DNA of 15,179 nt from Microcaldota archaeon (GTDB lineage Archaea > B1Sed10-29 > JACOVT01): the NCBI GenBank assembly GCA_016177165.1, contig JACOVT010000052.1:1-15179 (forward strand). Reading direction: 5' to 3'. The position numbers and the translations under genes are program-made. Of the stretch, positions 1 through 6,060 are shown in pieces (position 1 is the first letter of the stretch; each line of letters starts with the position of its first letter). The notes beneath the pieces are model-generated. The model searched no databases and was not told the DNA's origin. It was given only the letters and a program-made list of their open reading frames with translations.

Positions 1-10
1 GTCCTCATTC

Positions 11-442
11 TCAAGCGTAAACGCTTGCCTTGTGGTTCTTGATGAACTCGACGTACGAGCGGATGCCTTTCAACAGCCGGCCGACGCGCCCGTACATTTC
101 GTCAACATGTTTGCGGAACTCCTTTAGCTCGAGCTGGTCTGCCTGCGGCGCGTGGGATAGGTAGTGCTTTTTCTTTGCCAGCGCGGTAAAGCGCGCGGAT
201 TTGAGGTAGAGCTCGTCCAGACCGAGTATTATCAGGTCTTTTTCTGTCGCCAGGTCGAACAGGCGGTTTCTGCTTTCCTCGGAAAGCGAACCAGCTGTTT
301 CAGTGTAGTAGTGGATAAGGCCTGCGCAGTCTTCCATTATGTCGTAGAGGTCATTCAGCTCGGAAGGCGCGTAGCCGAATTCTTGCAGGCAGATCTTGTC
401 CAGCTCGAACGACACCTTGTGGTGCTTGTGGGTTTCTTTCAC
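11..442 (-). CDS. Hypothetical helical protein, 143 aa, leaderless GTG start
   Basis: I do not recognise this protein. It looks almost entirely helical, charged and soluble, with no membrane segment. It is rich in Lys, Glu and His, with a His-rich start (HKHHK at residues 5-9) and a C-terminal helix ending in KNHKASVYA. The reading frame stays open upstream to position 841, but that stretch lies on top of the convincing plus-strand gene at 476-886 and should not be counted. I chose GTG at 442 because a TATA-like box (CTTTTAAGA) is centred 25 nt upstream, as expected for a leaderless archaeal transcript. A second in-frame GTG at 415 is possible. It is divergent from the 476 gene and shares the promoter region with it. 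Function is unknown. Confidence 0.7.
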   Translation of the reverse strand: MKETHKHHKVSFELDKICLQEFGYAPSELNDLYDIMEDCAGLIHYYTETAGSLSEESRNRLFDLATEKDLIILGLDELYLKSARFTALAKKKHYLSHAPQADQLELKEFRKHVDEMYGRVGRLLKGIRSYVEFIKNHKASVYA

Positions 443-445
443 AAC

Positions 446-455
446 ATATTTAAGG
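446..455 (+). promoter_or_regulatory. TATA-like box for the 476-886 gene
   Basis: ATATTTAAGG is centred about 25 nt upstream of the GTG at 476. It sits 4-13 nt upstream of the opposite-strand start codon at 442, so transcription factors bound here would cover the start of the divergent gene. Confidence 0.55.
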
Positions 456-463
456 CGCCGCGC

Positions 464-472
464 TCTTAAAAG
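464..472 (-). promoter_or_regulatory. TATA-like box for the 11-442 gene
   Basis: The minus strand reads CTTTTAAGA, centred about 25 nt upstream of the GTG at 442. This is the spacing for a leaderless archaeal gene. It lies 4-12 nt upstream of the divergent start at 476, so the two promoters interlock. Confidence 0.55.
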
Positions 473-475
473 CGC

Positions 476-886
476 GTGCAGCCCGAAAGGCGCGCCCAGC
501 CAGAGGGAAGGCAGGAGCCTGTTTTCATAGCGGGGCGGCGGGCCTTCAGCGAGGCAGAACTGAAAGCATTCGTCGACATGATAGCAGGGCGCAGGTTTTA
601 CGTTGACGAGGGAAAGGAACTCAAGACAATCATCGTCCCGCAAGCGGTCGGGGAGCCCTACATTTTCAAGCGCGGCTTCATACCCGTGGAGGCGAGACGG
701 CCGTTCGTCGAGATCGTCCTTGCGGCGATCGATTACGCGCGCTTGCACGCAGATTGCGGCGTAAAGCCCGAAGAGATCATCGAGGCCGCCGCGAAGGAAT
801 TGGAGCATCGCGCCACTGTCGTGAAAGACGTCGAGGAACAATCAGCAGCGCAGGCGATCGCTTTAATTAAACTCAGGGGTAAATGA
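476..886 (+). CDS. Hypothetical protein, 136 aa, leaderless GTG start
   Basis: I do not recognise this protein. It opens with a basic segment of about 20 residues. A mixed alpha/beta core follows (FYVDEGKELKTIIVPQ near residues 42-57, then FKRGFIPVEARRPFVEIVLAAIDYA), and it ends in a helical, Glu/Ala-rich tail (EEIIEAAAKELEHRATVV). There is no signal peptide or membrane span. The GTG at 476 is supported by a TATA-like box 25 nt upstream. The gene ends 9 nt before the next gene on the same strand, so they may be co-transcribed, although the next gene may have its own promoter. Calling it real also explains why the long minus-strand frame here is spurious. Confidence 0.65.
   Translation: MQPERRAQPEGRQEPVFIAGRRAFSEAELKAFVDMIAGRRFYVDEGKELKTIIVPQAVGEPYIFKRGFIPVEARRPFVEIVLAAIDYARLHADCGVKPEEIIEAAAKELEHRATVVKDVEEQSAAQAIALIKLRGK
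862..871 (+). promoter_or_regulatory. Possible TATA box for the 896-1294 gene
   Basis: The AT-rich run TTTAATTAAA lies inside the 3' end of the preceding gene, centred about 29 nt before the ATG at 896. This matches the leaderless pattern of other genes in the window. Confidence 0.35.
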
Positions 887-895
887 TGTGATTGT

Positions 896-1294
896 ATGGC
901 TGAACGGAAAGATGAAACTATAGAACAATTATTGCGGAGGCTCGGTGTACGTGGGCGTGCTGATATACGCATAGAAAGACGCGGCGGAAGGGCAGTAGCA
1001 ATAGTAGACAAACCCCGAGAACCACAATTAATAATTCCGTTGGGCAAGGGTCAGTTTGGTTCAACTCCCCTCAGGATAAGACGTATGGAAGATGGGCAAA
1101 CAGTTGCTTGGAAAGATTTTCCGGGCGGCGGGAGGATTGTGCTTCCATTAAGCGAACGACTGAGTAGAATTAGAAACCGTCGCGAGGCTATCAAATCCAT
1201 CCGTGCTGGTCCGTCCGCAGCTAAGCCCGAGCAAACTAGCTTGCTTGGCGGGCTTGTTGAACGTTTAAGGCGACGGCGTAAAGGACCGCGCTGA
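896..1294 (+). CDS. Hypothetical basic protein, 132 aa
   Basis: I do not recognise this protein. An N-terminal helix (ETIEQLLRRLGVRG) is followed by what looks like a beta-rich core with repeated RIERRGGRAVAI and LRIRRMEDGQTVAW strands. It ends in a strongly basic tail (LVERLRRRRKGPR). High Arg content and the basic C-terminus would fit nucleic-acid or ribosome association, but that is only inference. Codons are more AT-ending than in the flanking GC-richer genes, for example in its first 30 codons. The start at ATG 896 lies 9 nt after the previous stop. No membrane segment is visible. Confidence 0.6.
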   Translation: MAERKDETIEQLLRRLGVRGRADIRIERRGGRAVAIVDKPREPQLIIPLGKGQFGSTPLRIRRMEDGQTVAWKDFPGGGRIVLPLSERLSRIRNRREAIKSIRAGPSAAKPEQTSLLGGLVERLRRRRKGPR

Positions 1295-1357
1295 TAAAAT
1301 TAAAGGCAAAGTGAAGGCGAAGTGAATAGAACCCACCGGCCAACCGCAGCGGCACTG

Positions 1358-1364
1358 TTTATAA
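1358..1364 (+). promoter_or_regulatory. First of two TATA-like boxes in the 1295-1475 gap
   Basis: TTTATAA at 1358-1364 is centred 26 nt before a GTG at 1387. A second copy, TTTATAA at 1373-1379, lies 15 nt downstream. The gap therefore holds at least one promoter for the genes to its right. Confidence 0.5.
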
Positions 1365-1386
1365 CGCGTGCTTTTATAACTAGATC

Positions 1387-1461
1387 GTGCCCGAGAAGCC
1401 CGAAAGGGAAGGGATTGTTGACGGGGTAATGAGGCTGCTGGTGATTGCATCACTATCATAA
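1387..1461 (+). CDS. Possible 24-residue leaderless small ORF
   Basis: GTG at 1387 opens a 24-codon frame (start VPEKPEREGIVDG, end MRLLVIASLS) that stops at 1461, 14 nt before the next gene. In its favour, the first TATA-like box is exactly 26 nt upstream. It could be a leader peptide, a tiny charged-then-hydrophobic protein, or simply part of the untranslated leader of the 1476 gene. A small perfect hairpin (GTGAT-TGC-ATCAC, 1441-1453) lies inside it. Length alone gives little statistical support. Confidence 0.22.
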   Translation: MPEKPEREGIVDGVMRLLVIASLS

Positions 1462-1475
1462 GAAGACGCGCTGCA

Positions 1476-1841
1476 GTGAGATTCCTGCGCCAAGAAACCT
1501 CATTTCAATCGCCAGACAATCGGGGCAGGCAGGCAGGCGCTTTCGGGACTACAAGGCTGGTGTTTGGCATCGGGCGTGAAAGGGTCAGCTTTACAGCTCC
1601 GCAGCTAGTGGCAACTTTTGTAGGCCCAAAGGGCTGGCAAAGAATAATAGAGGAGCTAAAGGGCGCGCTGTCCGAAAACCCAACAGTGACCGCTGGCAGG
1701 GTGTACATCGAGCTGGACCCGCGCGTCAAAACCACCCTACGCATGGTCTATCCCAGTAAATACGGTATGACACGGGTAATTGATGTCAGCATACCAAAAT
1801 CAATGCTCACGTTTAGAAAGAGGCCAAAGGCAAAAGGTTAA
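1476..1841 (+). CDS. Hypothetical protein, 121 aa
   Basis: I do not recognise this protein. After a polar N-terminus comes an apparent beta-rich region (TTRLVFGIGRERVSF, residues about 25-39), a helix (GWQRIIEELKGAL), a strand-turn-strand stretch (GRVYIELDPRVKTTLRMVYP) and a basic tail (RKRPKAKG). It looks soluble. GTG at 1476 is the first canonical start after an in-frame stop at 1419-1421, and no strong ribosome-binding site precedes it, so the exact start is uncertain. It is probably transcribed from one of the two TATA-like boxes at 1358-1379. Confidence 0.6.
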   Translation: MRFLRQETSFQSPDNRGRQAGAFGTTRLVFGIGRERVSFTAPQLVATFVGPKGWQRIIEELKGALSENPTVTAGRVYIELDPRVKTTLRMVYPSKYGMTRVIDVSIPKSMLTFRKRPKAKG

Positions 1842-1892
1842 GAAGACACGGCCTAATGCTGTTGTCCTAGGTCAAGAAACCGAAGGGCAAAG

Positions 1893-1900
1893 CTTAAGTA
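1893..1900 (+). promoter_or_regulatory. TATA-like box for the adenosine-specific kinase gene
   Basis: CTTAAGTA is centred about 27 nt upstream of the ATG at 1923, giving a leaderless or near-leaderless transcript. Confidence 0.55.
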
Positions 1901-1922
1901 ACGACTCGTACATTATTTTCTC

Positions 1923-2426
1923 ATGCCGGAAGAGCAGATAAGGCGCCGAGTGGTAAACGTCCCGAATCCGGGAAAGTTTGAAGTCATCATCGGGCAGGCC
2001 AACTTCAGCATCAAGACCGTGGATGACATATTCATGAGCGTCATAATGAGCTCTCCGGGAGTGAAGTGCGGCGTGGCGATGAACGAGCACCAGCCCAAGC
2101 TCACGCGAGTCAACTTCAATGACCGCCAGCTTGGGGAGTTGGCTGCGGACCTGTGCAAGGAGATAGGCGCAGGCCACGTTTTCGTGGTCTACGTAAAGGG
2201 GGCGTTCACCATGCACGTTCTCCCGTACGTAAGGAACCTGCCGACTGTTGCGACGGTGTTCGCGTCCAGCAGCAACATTCCAATGCAGGTGATCGTTGCC
2301 GACACCGACATCGGCTCGGCGGTTATGGGGGTGGTGGATGGAATGTCTGTCACAAGGGTCGAGGACGAGAAGGAGAAGCAGGAGCGCCGCGAGCAGGTCG
2401 AGAAGTTCGGCTACAAGCTGCCTTGA
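1923..2426 (+). CDS. Adenosine-specific kinase family protein (DUF355-type)
   Basis: This 167-residue protein matches the adenosine-specific kinase family (PF04008), small soluble proteins of about 165 residues common in archaea. The recognised family pattern is present along its whole length: the early VIIGQANFSIKTVDD, then SSPGVKCGVAMNE, the GAGHVFVVYVKGAF segment, then NIPMQVIVADT and GVVDGMS near the C-terminus. It ends in a charged helix followed by FGYKLP, also typical. Family members bind adenosine or AMP; the physiological reaction is poorly defined, so nucleoside salvage is an inference. ATG 1923 is supported by a TATA-like box 27 nt upstream. It converges with the methionyl-tRNA synthetase gene, 66 bp away. 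I am confident of the family but not of the cellular role. Confidence 0.9.
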   Translation: MPEEQIRRRVVNVPNPGKFEVIIGQANFSIKTVDDIFMSVIMSSPGVKCGVAMNEHQPKLTRVNFNDRQLGELAADLCKEIGAGHVFVVYVKGAFTMHVLPYVRNLPTVATVFASSSNIPMQVIVADTDIGSAVMGVVDGMSVTRVEDEKEKQERREQVEKFGYKLP

Positions 2427-2474
2427 AGCGCGTTAACCGCAATTAACCAGCAAGGGTTGCGAAAAGCTTTGCCA

Positions 2475-2484
2475 CTTTTCTTTC
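2475..2484 (+). terminator. Possible pyrimidine-rich terminator after the kinase gene
   Basis: CTTTTCTTTC lies about 50 nt past the stop at 2426, in the 66-bp convergent gap. Archaeal termination commonly uses T-rich runs, so this may end the plus-strand transcript. No strong hairpin precedes it. Confidence 0.3.
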
Positions 2485-2492
2485 AGGTTAAG

Positions 2493-4844
2493 TCAGATGA
2501 GCCGGGGCTGGCTTATCTTGTATTTTCCACCGCAGAAGCGCTGCACCAACTTGGAGGTCTTCTCGGTGATCTCCAGCAGCTCGTCCCTTGCCATTCTAAA
2601 ATGGCCTTGGACTATCATGCAGGCGTTCTGCGTCTCGGTCGTGACGCGCGACAGGAAGGACTGCTTTGACAGCAGGTTTGTTATGACGTTGTTTTCCTCG
2701 TCCACGTAGACGGCTTCGCCCTTCTCGACTTTCTCGACGGCTCCAGTGACGCCTTGGAACTTTTCGCTGCCGTCGGCCAGCTTCAATGTCAGCTTGTTGC
2801 CGCGCAGGCGCTGCTTGTCGTACGCGCCCATGACTACTCCGGTTTCGAGCGAGGCTACGTTGTACGCGTCTACGAGCGTGTTTATCTCGGGTAGGCGGGC
2901 GTTCTTTTCAACCAAGCGGCGCAGGTTGGCTGGTGATGCCGCCAGCCCGGTGCGGTCGTACTTGAGCGAGAGCTTGTCATACGCTGCCGCGTGCGGGAGT
3001 GGCTTGCGCAGCGCCTCTTGCGCAGCGGCGTGTTTCAGCCGGTCCAGCTCGGCATCCGACCGCTTGACTGCGAGGCCGGAGAACTGTACAAAAACCGAGG
3101 GAGCCTCTTTTGCCAGTTTTTGCGGTACCACCAGCGAGAACTCGCGGTCCGGCTGCTGTGCGGTCCCTGCGAAGCGCTGCTTGTACTCGTTAACCTCTTT
3201 TTCCTCGATCTTTCTGAAGAGGGGCTCGAACTTTTTCTGCAGCCTGAAAGATGACTGTGGTTTGGATGCGTCCTTCCACAGTATCTTGTCCGGCAGGCCG
3301 AGGAACCCGCGCATTCTCGTGCATGTTGATGGAATGAAGGGTTCTAGGTAGACGCTCAGCGCCTTTATCACGTGAAGACAAGTAAACACGACTGTTGGGG
3401 CGCGGGACGGGTTTTTCCACGGTTCTTGGGAGTTCAGGTACTGGTTTCCAAGGCGCGCTACAGCGACGGCTTGTTGTAGGGCGCCCTTTATGTCAAACTC
3501 TAAAAACAGCTTTGCTGCCTTGTCGCCAAGCTTTGCTGCGTTCTCCAAAAGTTTGCGGTCGTCGCTGTTTGGTTTTGGCTTTCCGGGAAACTTTTGGGCC
3601 AGCGTGAGCGTCCGGTGGACAAAGTTGCCTATGGTGTCATTGAGGTCTGCGTTCACGCGCTGCTGGAAGCCGCGCCACTCGAATTCGGGGTGGGATTGAT
3701 CTGTGTGGATGCTGTAGAGGTAATACCGCCAGTAGTCGGCCGGAAAGAGGGAAAGAGCGTCGGGGCAGAAGATGCCCACTCTCCTGGACTTGCTGAACTT
3801 TTTCCCTTCGTACTGCAGGAACCTGCAGGCGACCACGTTGTAAGGCGTGACGTACCCTCCGGCGGCCAGCAGCATTCCGGGGAAGAATATCGTGTGAAAA
3901 GCTATGTTGTCCTCGCCGATGAAGTGGATGAGGCGCGTCCGCTTGGAGTGCCAGAGTTTTTCTTTGCCTATCTGCCTGCTGAATGTGATGTATCCTATCG
4001 GCGCGTCGAACCAGACGTAGAACACCTTGTCCGGCCTCTCCGGAACCGGGACTCCCCATTTTATGTCGCGCGTTATGCAGCGGTCTTCCAGCCCGTCGCG
4101 TATCCATGCCTTTGCAAAGTTGCGTGGAAGTTGGTTCCATTGGGTGCTGGAGTCGACCAGCTGCTGCAGGCGTTCGGTGAGTCTGGACAGTGAGAAGAAT
4201 ATGTGGGTTGTCTTGCGCTTTGCTGGAGATGAACGGCAGATTACGCAGTAGGGGTTGCGTAACTGAGTAGAATCGAGCACGCGCCCGCACTTGTCGCACT
4301 GGTCTCCCCTCGCGCCGTCGGCGCCGCAAAGCGGGCAGGCTCCTTCGACGTACCGGTCCGGGAGAAAGCGCTTGCATGAGTGGCAGTAGAGCTGTTCTAT
4401 CTCCTTCTCGTACGTGTATCCCTTTTTGCGGATTTTTTCGTAGAACTGGCGGGTTTCCTCGTGGTGTTGGGGCGTACTCGTCTGGGAGTAGACGTCGGAC
4501 TGGCACCCGAACTGCTCGAATATCTTTTTCCCGGCAGTGAAGTTGTCATCGACCAGCTGCTTGGGAGTTATGCCCCGCTTGATTGCGGCTACCTCTGTCG
4601 GGGTGCCGTGGTCGTCGGTGCCTGCGATGTAGGTTGCTTTTTCCCCGCGCAGGCGGAGGAACCGCACGAATGCATCGGCCGGCAGTATGGCGCTTATGTA
4701 ATGTCCAAGGTGGGGCACGTCGTTGACGTACAAAAGCGCGCTCGTGACAAGCCAGTCGTGCTTTGCAGGCACGGCTCCCTTAGCAGCGCGCTTTTTCACG
4801 GTCTTGCGAGAACTAGCCTTGTGTTTTTTAGTGAAGGTAACCAC
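2493..4844 (-). CDS. metG: Methionyl-tRNA synthetase with C-terminal B3/B4-type domain
   Basis: This 783-residue protein charges tRNA-Met with methionine in the cytoplasm. The N-terminal 28 residues are Lys/Arg-rich. The class I Rossmann core follows, with the HIGH-type signature HLGH at 45-48 and the KMSKS-type loop KFSKS at 349-353. Four CxxC pairs (154/157, 170/173, 183/186, 200/203) form the two zinc knuckles of the archaeal-type enzyme. The active-site stretch YVWFDAPIGY and the anticodon-domain motif NQYLNSQEPW are present. The last ~216 residues (568-783; genomic 2496-3143) are not the usual Trbp111/EMAPII-like domain. They match the B3/B4 domain of PheRS beta and solo COG3382 proteins (LPEINTLVDAYNVASLET, then GAYD). 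GTG 4844 is preferred: a TATA-like box lies about 28 nt upstream, and the longer frame would overlap the NYN gene. GTG 4856 is an alternative. Confidence 0.93.
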   Translation of the reverse strand: MVTFTKKHKASSRKTVKKRAAKGAVPAKHDWLVTSALLYVNDVPHLGHYISAILPADAFVRFLRLRGEKATYIAGTDDHGTPTEVAAIKRGITPKQLVDDNFTAGKKIFEQFGCQSDVYSQTSTPQHHEETRQFYEKIRKKGYTYEKEIEQLYCHSCKRFLPDRYVEGACPLCGADGARGDQCDKCGRVLDSTQLRNPYCVICRSSPAKRKTTHIFFSLSRLTERLQQLVDSSTQWNQLPRNFAKAWIRDGLEDRCITRDIKWGVPVPERPDKVFYVWFDAPIGYITFSRQIGKEKLWHSKRTRLIHFIGEDNIAFHTIFFPGMLLAAGGYVTPYNVVACRFLQYEGKKFSKSRRVGIFCPDALSLFPADYWRYYLYSIHTDQSHPEFEWRGFQQRVNADLNDTIGNFVHRTLTLAQKFPGKPKPNSDDRKLLENAAKLGDKAAKLFLEFDIKGALQQAVAVARLGNQYLNSQEPWKNPSRAPTVVFTCLHVIKALSVYLEPFIPSTCTRMRGFLGLPDKILWKDASKPQSSFRLQKKFEPLFRKIEEKEVNEYKQRFAGTAQQPDREFSLVVPQKLAKEAPSVFVQFSGLAVKRSDAELDRLKHAAAQEALRKPLPHAAAYDKLSLKYDRTGLAASPANLRRLVEKNARLPEINTLVDAYNVASLETGVVMGAYDKQRLRGNKLTLKLADGSEKFQGVTGAVEKVEKGEAVYVDEENNVITNLLSKQSFLSRVTTETQNACMIVQGHFRMARDELLEITEKTSKLVQRFCGGKYKISQPRLI

Positions 4845-4863
4845 TCCCCTTAACACACCATGT

Positions 4864-5445
4864 CTACCTTTTAAAAGAATCCAGGAAGGGTTTATCAATT
4901 TGCTGGCGTTCATCACATACTTTTCGAAGGTCGTCGTGTATGGCCGCGTGCTCTGTTTTGGCGTAAACAACCTTAGTAACTGCGCCAGCTTCTTTAGCTG
5001 CTCTTACTGCCGGAACAAAGTCACTATCACCAGATACTATTACTATATACCTGGCTTGCTTGCTCCACGCCAATCTCACTAAATCAACCGATAGTAATAC
5101 GTCTACAAGTTTCTGGTTAAATTTGTAATCATTCTCGCCGCATTTTTTACAGTTCACAGTTGTCCTCTGAACTTTACCTTGCCTTACTTCAAATCTTTTT
5201 AGGTACGTTACAGCATCTAGCATCCTTTGTTTGCTTGACCTCCGATCGCTGTCTTTACTAGATGGAAATTTGTCACTTATCCAAGGCAAGGCATCATAAT
5301 AGTACGCTCTTAGGCGTTTGTGCCCTTCACACAAGGCGTCGCTAAACTTTACAAGATCAAAGTTTTCTGTATCAACCGAGAAATCTGATAAAACTTTTGA
5401 GAAGTAGCCCCCATCTATCAGAACTACAGCATCTTCGCTAGTCAT
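4864..5445 (-). CDS. NYN (PIN-like) domain ribonuclease, LabA/DUF88 family
   Basis: This 193-residue protein matches the NYN branch of PIN-like metal-dependent RNases. The acidic residues expected in the active site are visible: D11 in VVLIDGGYF, D115/D121 in LVDVLLSVDLVRLA, and D140/D142 in the hallmark IVIVSGDSDFVPAVRAA. YYYDALP at 48-54 is also typical. A CKKC pair (99/102) precedes the second acidic motif and could contribute to metal binding. Members cut or process RNA; the target here is unknown. ATG 5445 is preferred because the family starts just before VVLIDGGY. The 35-residue upstream extension (ATG 5550) would add an unrelated hydrophobic segment and cover the leader hairpin. The gene is clearly AT-richer than its neighbours, which hints at recent acquisition. 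It ends 19 nt before the metG start. Confidence 0.88.
   Translation of the reverse strand: MTSEDAVVLIDGGYFSKVLSDFSVDTENFDLVKFSDALCEGHKRLRAYYYDALPWISDKFPSSKDSDRRSSKQRMLDAVTYLKRFEVRQGKVQRTTVNCKKCGENDYKFNQKLVDVLLSVDLVRLAWSKQARYIVIVSGDSDFVPAVRAAKEAGAVTKVVYAKTEHAAIHDDLRKVCDERQQIDKPFLDSFKR
4869..4876 (-). promoter_or_regulatory. TATA-like box for metG
   Basis: The palindromic TTTTAAAA is centred 28 nt upstream of the GTG at 4844. It overlaps the last codons and stop of the NYN-domain gene, so metG can be transcribed independently of that gene. Confidence 0.55.
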
Positions 5446-5464
5446 ATAATCTATTAGAATGATA

Positions 5465-5506
5465 CCTGTCGATCCAATCCTGGCTTGCACCAAGAGGATC
5501 GACAGG
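5465..5506. repeat. Perfect 11-bp inverted repeat in the NYN gene leader
   Basis: CCTGTCGATCC at 5465-5475 is repeated in inverted form as GGATCGACAGG at 5496-5506, separated by 20 nt. It lies 20 nt upstream of the ATG at 5445, between that start and the nearest TATA-like box. As RNA it would form an 11-bp stem near the 5' end of the NYN mRNA; as DNA it could be a repressor operator. Inside the loop, CTTG/CAAG could add a short inner stem. Confidence 0.7.
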
Positions 5507-5532
5507 GAGAATAATATGTTACTGATAATCGG

Positions 5533-5541
5533 CTTTTTAAG
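5533..5541. promoter_or_regulatory. Near-symmetric TATA box between the NYN and DedA genes
   Basis: CTTTTTAAG is centred 28 nt upstream of the DedA-like start at 5565, a good leaderless fit. Being almost symmetric, it could also drive the opposite strand. That would place a start near 5510 and give the NYN gene a leader of about 65 nt containing the inverted repeat. The minus-strand use is inference. Confidence 0.5.
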
Positions 5542-5564
5542 CGTTTCCATTCTTTTACTGCTAT

Positions 5565-6056
5565 ATGGTGGAGGAGCTGCTTCTCAGCTTGGGCTACTTG
5601 GGCGCGTTCCTAGCGGGCATGATCTCTTCGGTCTCGCTCTTCCTTCCCCTCCCGGGATTTATCGTGGTCTTCCTGCTCGGAAGCCAGCTCAACCCGATCG
5701 GCGTTGGAGTATTGGGCGGGCTGGGGGCCGCGATCGGAGAGCTGACTGGCTACCTGATAGGCCTTGGTGGGCAGAAGCTGGCCACGCTCAAGAACAAGAA
5801 AAGGGCAAAATGGCTGAACCGCATCGAGCGGGCTTTCCAGAAGTACCACCCGGGGGCCATCATTTTCGCGTTCGCCGCAACACCCCTACCGTTTGACTTT
5901 ATAGGAATATTTTGCGGGGCTACAGGCTACCCGGCAAAGCACTTCTTTATGTACACGCTCGCCGGGAAGCTGTTGAAATACCTTTTCATCGCGCTCGCGG
6001 GCTTTTACGGAAGCGAGTGGGTCAAGAGCTGGTTCAGCCTTTCCGTGGGAAAGTGA
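5565..6056 (+). CDS. DedA / VTT-domain membrane protein
   Basis: This 163-residue integral membrane protein has the organisation of a compact DedA/VTT (SNARE-associated) family member. Hydrophobic segments lie at about 8-40, 43-67, 97-119 and 128-150. The family motif GELTGYLIG is at 58-66, and ATPLPFDFIGIFCGATGY at 105-122 resembles the conserved loop of archaeal and YqaA-like members. A basic amphipathic stretch (KNKKRAKWLNRIER) links the two halves. Bacterial DedA proteins act in lipid or lipid-carrier transport and membrane homeostasis. Placement 4 nt upstream of a CDP-alcohol phosphatidyltransferase suggests a job connected with polar lipid synthesis or flipping here. ATG 5565 is supported by a TATA-like box at -28. 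Confidence 0.85.
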   Translation: MVEELLLSLGYLGAFLAGMISSVSLFLPLPGFIVVFLLGSQLNPIGVGVLGGLGAAIGELTGYLIGLGGQKLATLKNKKRAKWLNRIERAFQKYHPGAIIFAFAATPLPFDFIGIFCGATGYPAKHFFMYTLAGKLLKYLFIALAGFYGSEWVKSWFSLSVGK

Positions 6057-6060
6057 GTCG

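Noticed and set aside
1..8. Possible start of another minus-strand gene (ATG at 8-6)
   Set aside because: Only two codons lie within the window, so nothing can be supported.
443..841. N-terminal extension of the minus-strand 11-442 gene (long open frame to 841)
   Set aside because: It lies fully opposite the plus-strand gene at 476-886, has a less protein-like composition, and a TATA box supports the shorter GTG start at 442.
1295..1475. tRNA or box C/D RNA in the intergenic gap
   Set aside because: I looked for a cloverleaf and for paired C and D boxes and found neither; only TATA-like boxes, a small hairpin and a possible small ORF are visible.
3594..4193. Long plus-strand frames (up to 199-201 codons) opposite metG
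   Set aside because: Frames antisense to a clear synthetase gene in GC-rich DNA; the sequences show no family features.
4845..4970. 42-residue N-terminal extension of metG
   Set aside because: It overlaps the C-terminus of the NYN gene in another frame, is not MetRS-like, and the TATA box at 4869-4876 would lie inside it.
5446..5550. Hydrophobic N-terminal extension of the NYN protein as a membrane anchor
   Set aside because: The stretch covers the inverted repeat and the promoter region; NYN proteins normally begin just before the first Asp motif, so ATG 5445 is preferred.
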